From contig NC_135550.1 of NCBI RefSeq assembly GCF_964340395.1, forward strand, positions 25,842,676 through 25,906,675: a stretch of DNA of 64,000 nucleotides. Direction: 5' to 3'. The notes beneath the pieces were generated by a model. That model searched no databases. It worked only from the letters and a program-made list of their open reading frames with translations, and was not told where the DNA came from. Origin of the DNA: Glandiceps talaboti (taxonomy: Eukaryota > Hemichordata > Enteropneusta > Spengelidae). The position numbers and the translations under genes are program-made. Of the stretch, positions 44,994-58,267 are shown piece by piece (within the stretch, counting starts at the first letter, position 1; every line of letters starts with the position of its first letter).

Positions 44994-47900
44994 GGTGTTT
45001 TAGACCACACCGAGGAAGACAGACAACAAAAGTTGATGTCTATGGTAACTGGTCAAGTGTCAAGAACTACATTTTGGGGTTGTACTTTAGCCTTTTTATG
45101 CCTTGTTGTGCCACTAATCGATAATTTATACCTTGGTGACACCCCTTGCAAACAACAATCTTATTCAAATACCATACATACTTGTATAATATGTTACGAT
45201 TCCATCTTTTCTCACGACTCTCCTGGTTTTGGACGAAGTAAGACGTAGTAACTGTCGTTCATGATACGGGATATCGGTGGTAGATTTGTCAAACTTCATC
45301 TCCGTTAAATAAAAAGGCTTCCAGTTAGTTCAAAACATACAGCAGTTCAAACCCACAACAATTCAAAACACATAGCAGTCAGCCAATCTTCTGTCAGCAA
45401 CCAGGTTGTAGATTCCATCACAAAACATGTGATAGTTACGATGCCGTTTTCACACATCAAACATCGCTAAAGGTGCAGAAACTCAGCTACTTTGACAATG
45501 AGTTCTATGTTTACATGGTGGCTAGGAGTTCGACCTAATCAATAAACTGACTGCCTTATCAGTTATTTTTACCCCAATAAAATAAAGGTGCTGCTTTCCA
45601 GCAAGACAAATGAGTATAATAGAATTACTATTTAACCATGTATATTTGTACTGGCCAATGACAGGGGTCTTTTTTTACCTGTTGTCGGCATGAACAATAA
45701 TGTTGGTATGGTATTTGCACTTGTTTATATTCAACACACATACATTACATAAAAGTTTAGCAGTTCAAACCTGCCAGGTGGAAACTGTTTGATGACATGA
45801 GCCTAGACTTTGTACAGCAAATAAATGTTTAACAAATACAGCTCTTATACTGTGACAGTAGGTAACTTTCCTGACCATTTAATGGTATTACAATTTACTA
45901 ATACTAAGCCATCAGACTTGGCTTTCTGACTTGACAATGTCACATGTCGACTACCAGAAAAGTATCAGCCATGAAGCTAAGTCCCTGGGCTAGCTAATAC
46001 TGTATTTGGGGAAACAAAGAAAAAGTTCAGTTTCCATAAAACAGTTATTATGGATTGGTGAAGCTATCATTTTTCAGGGTGTTTCAGTTTAACTTTTTAA
46101 ATTTTTTTTTTAGATGTATGCCACAGGTTATCTATTTCTTTGGAATGGTCATAATGAAATTATTATCCTTTCATCCCAATTGTTTACAGTGTGGAGAAAG
46201 CCAAAATCATATGCCAATGTTTTCCAGGGTGAAAAAATCAATCCCTGAGACGATATGCATATTTTTTTGCTTATATGTCTTTTTGCTAATAGTAAGTACT
46301 ATACAATTATAAAAATATGAATAATTATGGAAATAAATATAAATTATTTACAACTGTTGATAAGGATAAAAAAATGAAAATCAAACAATGCATGGTATAA
46401 TACCAATCAAAAATCTTGGGTAAACTTCCACTTTTTCATTTCTTGTTTGTTGACAATACTATGTCAGGTAGTTGTCTAAATAGTAGATTATAGATGTACA
46501 TGTACTTAGTAAAAGCTTCTATGGTAATAGGATTAAAACATTCTGTAGGAAAACAAGTCAGTTGAATCCATTATGTCACAGTGTTTTGTTGAAAAGGATG
46601 TAAGTAGGTGAATCTACATGAGTTCTCTAATCTCTTGTACCAGGGTTTACTTCTAAGTTTTGGTTAATTTAACAAATTATATAAGAAGATTACACTACAT
46701 GCATATTCTTCATCAAAGCTTTATGGTGATCAATTTTCTCTTTAGGTTTTTACCCTCCCCTCCCCTCCCCTCCTTCTCCCCACGTCATACTTGAGATGTT
46801 TGATTTAGTTAGACAGTGGACAGTTACATGTTCATTATTTTCACACCTTTCAGTGTTGAAGCTTTCAGGTGCCAAAACTTGTTTACCCCTTCAGTTTATT
46901 CATCAACTCCACTATTTGATGACTCAGCATTAATTTGTCATTTTAGTGTGAACACTGTTGAGGGATGAGAGCGATTTTTTCTAAACATGGTTGCTTCTGA
47001 ATACCAAAGCAAAGAAGAAAACTTATGTACATGTACACTACCTGATTCCCCGTAACTAACCATTACATGCATTAAATGTATTTGTTGATCAAACAAGGTT
47101 TTATAAGAACACACAATAAACAAATTGTGAAATCATAGTCTTTGTTGATCCGATATATTTAGGCTGTTATGATTTATATTACTGTGTTTTAATTTGATTT
47201 AATTTAATTTAATTTAATTTAATTTATTTTGAATCTTTGGTTGACTGTATAAGTTTGTATAATTTCTAGCAAGATTTTGACACAGTTATGATAGTTATCA
47301 AAATATTGTGATCAATACATTTCATGACTAAACTATCTGTCAATATAAGTACCATCCAAGTGAGAATAGTTGTAAAATATTGGGGAAAAACAAATGATAT
47401 GAAATATAGAAAGAGTTGCAATATTGACATGATACAAAATGAACAAATTTCTTTCTTCTTTTTTTCCTTTTCTTCTTTAAATTTTACTACGTCATTTTCC
47501 TATACTACTATGAGTACCAAAATTAGTATTATTGACCTTTGACCTTTTGATCATAATACTCTGGATTAAACCATAATTTGCTAAACTTCTGGCAAATATT
47601 CACCAATATTTTTTTTTTCTTGTTCTTAGGTTGGAGATAAGGTTGGAAGTCAACTCTGTGCAAAACAGGTGAACCATAGTATCTCATAAAACTAAATTAG
47701 ATGGGGTAGGGTGGGGTTGGGATGGGCAATAGGAGGGAATTTCATCTTTTATACCCTGTGCAACACAGGTGAAGCATAGTATCTCATAAAACTAAATTGG
47801 TTTGGGACAGGGTGGGGGATGGGAGATAGTAGCAGAATTTTGACATTACTTTGAAGTCACCTATAACTCATTCCCTTGTACAAAATCAGCCAAGTTGAGC

Positions 47901-50900
47901 TCACAACCATATATTCTCTATAAAATATAAAAACTTGGAGCGGCAGTATTGCTTTAATTGTCAGTTTATACGTCCATTCTCATACAACAGACTGAGCTAA
48001 ATCAAACTTTATAACTATATGTGTTGAGGTTTTAGATGCCATACTGAAATTTAATGTGAATTTCTTTCTTTTGTGGAATTGTACAGTGTGTGCATTGATC
48101 TGTACCTACTATGAATGCATGGATTTATGAGTCTGAATACTGTTAAAGCAATAAACCTATCATCCCATTTCACATAGCATACAAAGATGACAATAAGACC
48201 ATACCATTACACTATAGAAGACATAAATGAATCCATCATAGTCATACATGTACAGCTAATATTACAGTAAGACTTAGATGTATTATACTTTACAAAAGAT
48301 ACAATACAAATGTAAAACACCACTCTTACTCTACTCTGTTATTGTGGTTGAATATATACAGTCAATTCTTTAAACATGCATGAATATATCATAGGTATAA
48401 TTAGAATTATAAATATTCATTATTATATTTAGTGCTTACTTTGTTGTATGTTTATTTTTTGGCCATAGTAATAATTCATATGTAGTTTTGTGTTAAAATA
48501 AAATATACTATATACATATTACATATATGCATATACATATTATACTAAGAAATGGTAGTAGCTAAGATTATAGACATGCATATAAGGTCTAGAATAGACA
48601 GTATTAGAGAATCATTCTGTACTGAAAGCTGACTAATAGATTTCATACTGCACTGAAATAAAATACAAAAAATGTAGCTGGTACAACATGTATCTCCATA
48701 TTCTATAGAAATGAACTGAATTGTATAGTTTAACATTATGATGTGGTAAAACAAGTCATGTAATAGTGATTTGAAGTACAAACTTGATGGACAATAAATG
48801 TCAATTGTTATCAATATGGTTTGTGTCTACACTTCAATACATGAAATAAATATCATGTAGTGATAGTAAACAGTTCATTAAAGTTCTTGACATGCATTTC
48901 AGCAGTGTCTACATGTTCAACATGTGAAGTAAGTGTAAGTAGTATATAGAGGAAATATAGTTCACCAAAATTACTGACAGGCATTTCTGCAGGGTCTTTG
49001 CTGAGGTTATAGAATGGTTAGCCGAGTAAAGTGAGGACTTAATCCAATACTTGTAGTTACATATTAATTTTGCTAAACACGTCAGTGTAACGTTGGAAGA
49101 CAACAATCAAGGAGCAACACAGGTAGATGATGATATCTACCACTATACTGATACTATACACACTGAAGGCAACTATCAGCAGATAAAACAGGTAAATTTT
49201 GGTAACTGTAACACTATCAGGAGGTACACACTCTTCTCAAATAAAATGTTTTGATTATTGACATAAGAAGCTACAATTATCTTCTCTTTTTTTTTCTCAT
49301 TGTGTTGACAAGACCTGGTATCATGACTTGATCTGATAATCAGCACTGTCAGTCTTCAAATACTAATAATGTAAGCTAATTAGATGGCATGATGATTACT
49401 AGGTATGTGTGTAATATGAAGAATGATACCGTCCATGTAAGAACATGTACATACAGCATTACTGTATTCAATAGTTATTGGTAAATCACACAATAATATG
49501 TATCTGTATTTTAGATTGTGGCACCAAATGAAGATATAGTTAACCCCTCCCCCTCCCCTCTTCCCCACACTATGCTTTCGTCTACTATTTTCACAAATGA
49601 ATTCAATTGTTTAATTGATCTAAAATACTCTCTCCCTAAAATCAATAAATTTTACATACAGAGTTTATGTAGCAGTTCTGACATTGTTTCTTAGGTTCCT
49701 TACTCAGAATACACAGAAACTGTGTTACTTTCCAATTGAGTTAATAATCATCACAGAGAACCATGATATACAACATGGACTCTGTAATGATACTATTAAA
49801 GTACTTTAGGTACAATATGGTTACTATGGTTCAGGCAGAGAAGTACATCAACAAATATAATTTCACTTTTGAATTTACTGTATACATCATATTGCTTTTA
49901 AAATGAAAGTTTACTTTTATAGGTTTTGTTTCAGGACTATATTTTTTAATGATACTGAGAATTGTGATGGTGTGGTATCTGTGCAGGTTCAACTTTGTCC
50001 TAAATTTGTCTTGAAACCATTACAATATAGGACATCACTAGGAGCTCTGGGAGCTATCCCTATCATGGTTTGTGTTGGAATGTACATGTCTTTTTTGTTT
50101 GCACTTCAAGACAACAGGTGGTCCTTACAGGACATTGTTACAGTGCTAAGATGCTATCTCGCCTGTGGATACTCCTTCTGTTTCTTAAAAGTCATTTCAT
50201 GTGTACATACAATTAAGACAATTGACAACTTTTGGCCCTGTTGCCCTTATACAAATCCAAAACATCTGATGAAATGAGATACCCTTTGCTGTGCTGTCCA
50301 TTTCAATGTAGGGTTAAACACAAGATAGGTGAAAATCAGTTTTACTTTTTTTGTTCTTTCAATGAAGGACTCACTGCATTATGACTTCAATTACTACTAG
50401 TATCATGCAGTATCTTTTCCTAAATGCACTCATTAGATCTTGATGAAAATATAATAAAGTATCAAAAATGTAAGTCTGTGAGTTATGTTTCTGATATTGC
50501 ATGCATTGTCAGATAAGGTATAGACTACAAGTATATATCATACTAGCACAAAAAGTTTAAATAAATAATTCAATTTTTTTTTTAGATTGAAGACTATGTT
50601 ATTTGTTATTCTTAAAGCTGATAAACTATTAAATATAACATGGAAATCGTAGATAATTGCAATATATGTACCTTCTCATTATTTATCATTTACTTCTGTA
50701 CGTACGACATTTTCATTTATTTTATTTTTGTTTATTTGCTGTGTATTCAAACTGAAATATGTTTGGTTGCAGACTACTACCATGGGCACTGTGTGTGAAG
50801 TTTTGCAAAGAGGTGTGTCGTGCCTTTCAAGTGTACACAGTAGTTGATAAGGAAGCTTATTGTATATAGTACAGTTTTGTTACAACTTTCACTATAACGT

Positions 50901-51200
50901 GTTAATCTATTTAGCATTTAAGTACACTTGAAGTTAAAGTTTACGCAGTGTTTATACGCATTCATATCGGTAGCACTGTCGGACTAGTGACAAGTGTTAT
51001 CGATAAAATTGTCAACGAAGATGTCAGTGTCATTGGCGGATTGCAAGTATTATTACCAGTAACTGTAATGCCGTAAACGACAGGGATACCACTTTCTTCT
51101 GTTAATACAGTCTGGAACATACTACGGCTGATTGTAAAATACAAAGACATGTATGTGTGTTTTAATTTAGTAAGCAACACCGTCGCACATGATTGCTATA
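44994..51200. other. RGS22 upstream region (5' UTR intron or spacer), no coding exon seen
   Basis: About 6 kb, AT-rich. Contains a (TTTAA)n run at about 47187-47227 and a 100-base direct duplication at 47654-47830. If transcription starts at 51.2-51.5 kb this is a 5' UTR intron. The 124-codon frame at 49903-50277 has no recognisable family. Confidence 0.4.
47654..47835. repeat. Direct duplication, 100-bp offset
   Basis: CTGTGCAA-ACAGGTGAA-CATAG followed by TATCTCATAAAACTAAATT occurs at 47654 and 47754; both are followed by a GGGGTRGG-rich stretch. Confidence 0.85.
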
Positions 51201-51850
51201 GAATGTCACGTCTTCAAGTCTTTCGTCTTACCTTTCATGTTGAAGCTCGATTGTCGATTTACTCAATCATCTCGTTATTTCCGCCATTTTTCAAGTGTTC
51301 TTGCCGTAAAATAAGACGTTCTGAAATGACTGGCGTTGACAATGTATTAGTGGAAGCCCTGTCTAAGTCGACGTGAAACACGATAGAGGACTCCCTCATG
51401 AAACATTCATAACCCAAACAACGGTAACTACGCTACCGAACGCCGCCATTCATGTACACCTGGACAGCTGGACTAATTGGCTTTTAGTACTAGTGGAAGC
51501 ACCCCCTACAATCTTCTTATCTTTGACAGTGTAACATTGACAAGTGAGTCAATTGAGTTACTGAAAAATAAGTTTACGTCGAAGAATAATACACTTTTAA
51601 ACGGTTTATATGTTTTTCTTATATTTACTTAAAATATTTCAAGAGTAATCATAAACATGCATATCTGAGGGAGGCAGTCCAATAACTAGATCAGCGTATT
51701 AAGATAACACCAACATTAAATGTGAAAATAATATCAACTCAACTCGGGGGGAGAAAATGACCACATCTCCTGTATGAATATTTTAGGTAGCATTCATTTT
51801 TGGAGGCTGTCCGGAAAAATGGCGCCATTGGCTTCGCTCAAATAAATTCA
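51200..51850 (-). promoter_or_regulatory. CpG-rich promoter-like patch, candidate first exon
   Basis: CG dinucleotides are clearly denser here than in the AT-rich flanks. YY1-like AAAATGGCGG is present on the minus strand near 51285-51295, with GGCGGCG near 51441 and palindromic ATGGCGCCAT near 51820. A good minus-strand donor, AAAG/GTAAGACG, ends a possible untranslated exon at 51232. The best guess is the RGS22 promoter; a separate unknown transcript is possible. Confidence 0.4.
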
Positions 51851-52821
51851 GAAGAATAAAACAAGCAAGTGAAAGAAGTGTTGTGATGTCCTATAGAGGG
51901 CGCAAGTCAATAGCAGTTTCCATTTTACTGATTTTACAAAGCTGCCATGAAAAGTATCATCTAATGTAATATACATTTGACATTCTATCAATACGGTTTT
52001 TTTTGTGTGTTTGGATTACTAGTCTTTATTTACAGACAAATGTCGTACAACTTGTTTACTAGTGATCTGTTCATAGATCACTAATAGTGTTCACCTCAGG
52101 ATCTATAATCTGTTCATATGAATGAATTACCAGATATTCCTTTCCCTGCATTCAATTATTCACTATCACAATCAACAAACATATACCATAATATTTTATA
52201 TTATCATTGCATCCTATTCGGATATAATTTAGCAGTGAACATAAAGGAAAGAAACTTGACATATTGCTAAAAGTGTTGTTGACAAGATCGACTTATTTAA
52301 CAATGTTTAGCCAAGAGTAGGAAATGACTCTCAGATCTCACATATACAATGGTAAATCACTAAAACATTTCCGGACAAACACTCTTTATCAATAGATTAT
52401 AGAAGTTCACATAAGGTCATCAAAGTGAATCTATCAATACAGCAAGATAGAAGATGTGGTTACACATGGAAATACAATCTGAATTCCATTTATAATATGT
52501 ACAAGTATATGTAAGCATATGTAAGCTTGGAAGTTCAGCTTCATTCAAACAGTGATATGGTTTTATTTATTATCAGCACATAATGATCTTGCCAGTCTTG
52601 CTTATGGAAGTCAAACTACAGCGAGAAAACATCACTTAGTGAGTTGTTGCATTACTAGTGTAATTATACCAAGTCTACCACCTATACTTGTAAACATTGT
52701 GATGTAAACAATGTAAACACCCAAAGAGTTTCTGACTTGTCAATTTCTGTGATTTCTATCATCAATGGTAACAAAGACCCCCCACCCCCACCCCCCATCA
52801 ATTGTTTTTACCTCCCATATT

Positions 52822-53180
52822 AAAGCAGCCATATGGACGAGGATTGGCTATATAATATTTGGGATTTTTAATTTCTAAAACAATTTTATCAAGGCTTCCT
52901 ACTTGAAAAATCAATGTGAAACAACCTATGCCAAGTCCTTGTCTGTAACTCATTAAATTGCAAAAGATTAGTAAATATGTAAAATCATTGTTACATGTAT
53001 TGTACATACAATAACAAATATCTTACACATTTAGCTTTCTGCAATGTATTGAGTTGCAAATACAGACTTTGTCAATGTTGTTTCACAATGATCTTACAAG
53101 TAGGAAGCCATTATACCATGATAATTGTTTTATAAATTAAAATTCCAAAATAAATATCTAATCCTCATCCACATGGCCAC
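52822..53180. mobile_element. Foldback MITE copy 2
   Basis: Same family as 36932-37292, more diverged: AGCAGCCATATGGACGAGG on the left and CCTCATCCACATGGCCACC on the right, with the shared interior (GGCTTCCTAC, AAATTGCAAAAGATT, GTTGTTTCACA). Target-site duplication not resolved. Confidence 0.75.
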
Positions 53181-55404
53181 CTATAAGTGTGAGGTATTGC
53201 TTTACCAGATCGTGTGTGTGTGTCTATATCCCCTCATGACATCTAAATTTCAATAAAATTTTGAACATTTATATCTTATGGTCATGGTAAGAAGAGATTA
53301 GACTTTGGTAAACTGGTAAAATTCTAATTGAAACCTCGAAAAAAGTCATTCTTCAAATTTCATATAGGCCAGTTTATCAATGTCTGTGGAGTTATTCAGT
53401 TACAAATGAGGCTCATTTCTGAGTAAAAGTTGCATTCTCACATCACATCAATATCAGTACCGCACAATCATGAGACGAAAATGCTAACATCACAATTCAC
53501 CTTTATTTCAAATTAGTGTAGAGACCAACACTTTTTAAGTGCCAATATGGTGCAAAAAAATAACACAACACAGTACATAGAGCAATTTATCTTAAAATTG
53601 GATGATAAAAGGTTCAACCTAAACATCACTGAAAACATACAGCCCTCCATTCCTTCTTGTCACATGCAAAGCTTTCCTGGATCATCAAAGCAAATCAATT
53701 TTTTTCATCAAACTACTAAACCCAATTTTGTTTTAGTATAAGTAAATGTTGGGATGATAATTTCAATAATTCCAAACGAACAGAGTCATTTTCTAGATCC
53801 ACATAGCACTGACAGTTATCCATGTTGAGCGCATGGTACAGAAGTTGTATGGTGTTAGCTAGTCAGATTGACTTGTCCTGATATACTTCTATACAGTGCA
53901 CATCACAAAACAAGTTGTAAGTACATGTATTACTGATTACAACAATGTCATCATATAAATTTGAAAGAAAATCCCAGACCAATGTTCATTCAGTGGTATT
54001 GTCCTTATTCAGTTTAATAAAATTCACCAACAATCCTACATTTTCTATAACTCTCAACTGTTGTCTTGTCAAACAAGTAATCACAATTTCAACATCGATG
54101 CGACGCAATGTGGACCCAGAGAAATGGAGATGTAGAAATCTACCATCCATCATATTTAGTCTTACAATAAACAACATGTTAAATGTTCAAGTCATATGAA
54201 TGGTACGCCGCACTGTTTTCCCTTCCACTACTATAACTTTATATATAACTGCTTCTTTTAAAGGAGCAAAGCTTTGAATATTACTTCATTAAAAAGAAAT
54301 TTACAAAAAAAAAATAAAAGACAAAACAAACAAACTGGCAATGGTCCACCCAACCTAGGCATTTGTACAATTACAATCATAGTATATGTCATCGATGCAC
54401 TGCAACATAAATAATTGTACATAGAAGATCAATTCATGGATTTGCAGTACATGTACTATACATTAACAAAAATACAACTACATGATGTTGGAATTTCTGC
54501 TTCTTAAAAGCACTATGACTAAGTTCACAATCACAATGTGAACTTTAAAAAGATCATCTATGTTAGAAAAAAAGTAGACTTGAAGTATAGTTATTGGACA
54601 TCACTGGAGAATGTGTTTTCAACGGATATACGTATCAATATGTGTGACAACTAATTAAGATAAACTTTCAAAGCATGTTATCCTCTCAGCCTTTTAGTGA
54701 CTGGTTCCCTTCTAGTGACCGAGACAATTCAGTCACACATTGTTGTTGCACTGTGAAGGATATTTAGGAATAACTGCAATTGCACTATGTGCGTGCAAGA
54801 TTGTGAAAAACATGTTGGGTAATCCAAACAGCTTTTGTAACAAATAATACAGGTACATGTACTATATATAATTATAATAATACAGGTAATACAGGTATTG
54901 CCAGGATGTTGGATGACAATGGGTAGAATCTCAATATTTTCTATTCAAATGATAATTTGTGTAATATAATCATTTTTTAAAAATTAGTCTCTGAATAAGA
55001 GAGAAGGTCGTACTCAATAGTTGTTAGATGTGAATATCTGATGATCAGCAGTCATTAAATAAAAAGTCAGTAAGTGATGGCAATGCGAGTTGTATGCAAT
55101 TGGCTATGGAAACAATCCTATGCTAACTTTTACTTATTTCAGTGCCATCATGGATGACATACAGAAACAATACATTTGCTTGTTTTTATGTATAAAATGT
55201 ATAGGACACTTTTTTCAGTTTCCTGATAGGTGAAATATTTCAATTTACAAAAAGACTCATGGATGCCATCGTTATGATAAACCTAACACCACTACAAGAA
55301 ATGTGAGGATAAACGTTATGAAATCAACTAGTGAGGCATTTAGAAACGTTTGCCTTGTAGTCAAATGAACTTGTTCTTTCATCAAATTTCTAAATAATCA
55401 TTAG

Positions 55405-55650
55405 ATGTCACATGATCATGAGTGGATGTCACATGTTTTCTACTGGATATCACATGATTACCCAGTGAATATCACATGTTCATCTTTGGATGTCACATGT
55501 TTTCTACTGAATATCACATGATTACCTGGTGAATATCACATGTTCATCTTTGGATGTCACATGTTTTCTACTGAATATCACATGATTACCCAGTGAATAT
55601 CACATGTTCATCTTTGAATGTCACATGTTTTCTACTGGATATCACATCTG
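55405..55650. repeat. 64-bp minisatellite, 3.5 copies
   Basis: Units start at 55425, 55489, 55553 and 55617, exactly 64 apart. Each unit contains three TCACATG words (GATGTCACATG, ATATCACATGATT, ATATCACATGTTC). It lies 2.5 kb past the HIF stop codon, possibly in the 3' UTR. Confidence 0.92.
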
Positions 55651-58108
55651 ATTTAAAATGAGTGGGACTTGTAGACCAATATTGATGGCAGGAATATTAA
55701 ACACTTAAATAATGATATAAGACTGCAATAAGCTTCAAATAATTGTGGTGCACAACACAAGACTGTCCTTCACCCAATAAATTTCATCTATAAAATAAAA
55801 ATTAAAACCTCTCAGAGCCATTTGTCACAGCAGAATTGATGCTTGCTGTATTTAGGATGAACTGAATATAACTCATCAATGACAACTTGACTCTTGTGAA
55901 AAATCCTTGTTGAAAATAACGCCTCTAAAATTACGTAGTGAACAAAACATAAAACAACTAAGCAAAAATCTTTCTTCTTTTCAGTCAACTTTATCAACTG
56001 ATATTGAATAAAGTTTGAAAACAAAATCAAGTTTGAAAACAAAATCAAAATTCATATATGATAAAATCACTAGTATTTGATTAACCAAGGTAATTCTTCT
56101 GTTGTAAGCAAATAATAAAACAGATGTCAATGTTTATGAAAAAGTTTCAAACAAAAAATACAATGTTAATATTTAAGCAACTATGCTTAGTGAAAGGTTG
56201 TAAAATGTTAGCAGACAGAATGAAATCATTATGTCTTATGATAAGGATTAATATAACAATATAATGCATGATATTAAACTGACAGATCTATGTTTGACAG
56301 TCTTTTTAAACCAATCTAGAGATGCACAAATTAAGATTGAGTTGAATCTGACTGTACCTAGCATTACATGAAATGAATAATGGCAGTAGTGAGAGTCCTA
56401 TGCTTGTGAGGAATGTTAAGTTATCTGAAGGTGATAAGTGAAAAAAAAATAAGATTGAGTGACAATTAAGACACAGAAATAAATAGTAAGTATATCATGA
56501 GCTTAAAACATAAATCTGAATAATATTTTTTTTAAAGAGAACTTTCAAAAAGTACAATGAATACAGAATTCAGTGCACATATCTTTAATAATTTGTAAGA
56601 TAGTTTACTCAATAATTTCTATCTTGGATCCAATCAAAGAGTTGTTCAACTCCATACATTATCACTTGTGAGAAGGTATGGCAATGATCACTACAACAGA
56701 CGAAGCGATAAACACAGAATAACTGCTTGTAAATTTGAATCCAACAAAAGTCATTACAATGGAACATTCCTCTTTACAAAAACTTTCATGATGACTGATG
56801 AAAGCAATACTATTCCAAACTATTCCACCCACTGGGTATCTAACTTCCCCTTTCTTTTATTAAAAACTCTTGTTTCTTGAAGAGTGTGACTGCAGACAAA
56901 GTCTTGTCTGAAACAGTGCATTTTGTGCTCTGAGCATATCTAGGATAAAATGATTCTCATTCTCTGAGCAGCCAGTCGTTTTCTTTGACTATACGCACAC
57001 ATGGCATCAAGCCTTTTACAATTCACACTTGGCACATAATATCTAGTCTTTACTACATTGACTGTGTATAAGACAAGTACTGTATTACTTTTCACCAACA
57101 TAAATGCTAATATAAAACTGGCCCACTTTCCTTTTATTTTTGCTTTCAACAACCTAACTTGACGGTTTGTTGAGATGTAAAATAATAATATTTTATCTGT
57201 AAATGGTCATACACTGTGATAAAGTGTTTTTATAGTCTTAAAACTACACCACGAAATTAGATTGAGAATAGTTGTTTGTGTGATTTAGCCTTTTGGAATA
57301 TACCACTTATAACTATCATTACCACAGTTGCTTCCATGTGAATACAAGGTGGGCTTATTATCATGATTACAATTATGGTTTTAAATTTTTGTTTTGTTTT
57401 TTGTTTTTGTGTTTAGTTTTTTAGGGTTTTTTTCATGGTGGGTATATTTTGTTTTTTATCATATAGACTAGCTGTTAGTCTGTACTACTTCACAGACACT
57501 ACTACTCAATTTTACACAATATATGAAATTTCACATAATACTATGTATCTAGCTAGCACTTCTGACTTGATAAAAATTGTTAAATATGAAGTGAGCTGTG
57601 TATACCCTGTTTGGTTTATTATGTTGAAAGGCAACAATGATCTGTATCCTAGTCTACAAAAGTACAGAATTCATTACTTTAAAAAAAAACACAGTTCATG
57701 ATTATTGGATTAAAAACAGCATGTATCATGTTGGTGAAACATATAACATATAGAATCTACCGACTGACGTCACAAATACAAAATTTGGGTGTAAATTTCT
57801 GAGAAGTGTTTCAGAAGGACTTTGTCTGCACTGTGATTTGTAGGTACTGTACTAGAACTATATAGGATTCGGGTAGTGTACTCTCTTTAAGGCAACATGA
57901 AATGTTTTTACATGAGTCAAGGCAGTCCAAACATCATAAATATATAACATTTTGTCCAAAGCCTAAATACAAAAATAAACTACCTATATACATCCCATAC
58001 TTTGTAGAGAATAGTTTGCAATCATCAACGTATGGTGTATTGTTTGCCAATCGAGTTCCACTGCCTGGACTCATGTCAATACATTCCTAGGAGTTTTGTT
58101 CCAGTGGT

Positions 58109-58267
58109 TCACCATACATTAGATGGGGAAGGAACCCTGTTCGGTGTTTGGTCAAGTGCCCGTAGTAAGTCTTCACCTTGTAGGAGTCCTTGGGTAGAAT
58201 TCAATGGGGCATTCACTTCAGCATCATAGCGAGATACATCTAACAGTGGTGGTATTTTCATTCCACG
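58109..58267 (-). CDS. HIF1A: HIF-alpha terminal exon (C-TAD)
   Basis: Acceptor TTTTGTTGCAG. Encodes MKIPPLLDVSRYDAEVNAPL, LLQGEDLLRALDQ and a 12-residue tail TPNRVPSPSNVW before TGA (58111-58109). The asparagine of VNAP is the FIH target equivalent to human Asn803; the residue equivalent to Cys800 is alanine. Confidence 0.95.
   Translation of the reverse strand, partial: RGMKIPPLLDVSRYDAEVNAPLNSTQGLLQGEDLLRALDQTPNRVPSPSNVW

Larger units (their letters stand above)
51851..58108. other. HIF-alpha 3' UTR and spacer, no coding exon seen
   Basis: Downstream of the HIF stop codon. Candidate AATAAA signals on the minus strand lie near 57615 and 56856, so the 3' UTR end is not fixed. Holds the foldback MITE at 52822 and the 64-bp minisatellite at 55425. 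Confidence 0.4.

Noticed and set aside
49903-50277. 124-codon open frame on the plus strand
   Set aside because: No family resemblance, AT-rich composition, no splice or promoter context and no repeat-element signature. Treated as chance.
50962-51180. Minus-strand frame with SGIPVVYGITVTGNN
   Set aside because: Reads like a plausible peptide but has no homologue I recognise and no acceptor that joins it to RGS22 in frame; could be 5' UTR.
55425-55648. Regular 64-bp repeats as a CRISPR-like array
   Set aside because: Units are contiguous with no unique spacers, in an animal genome; an ordinary minisatellite.
45000-58100. Search for an extra gene between HIF and RGS22
   Set aside because: No exon with family resemblance or phase-consistent neighbours found on either strand; cannot exclude a non-coding RNA.
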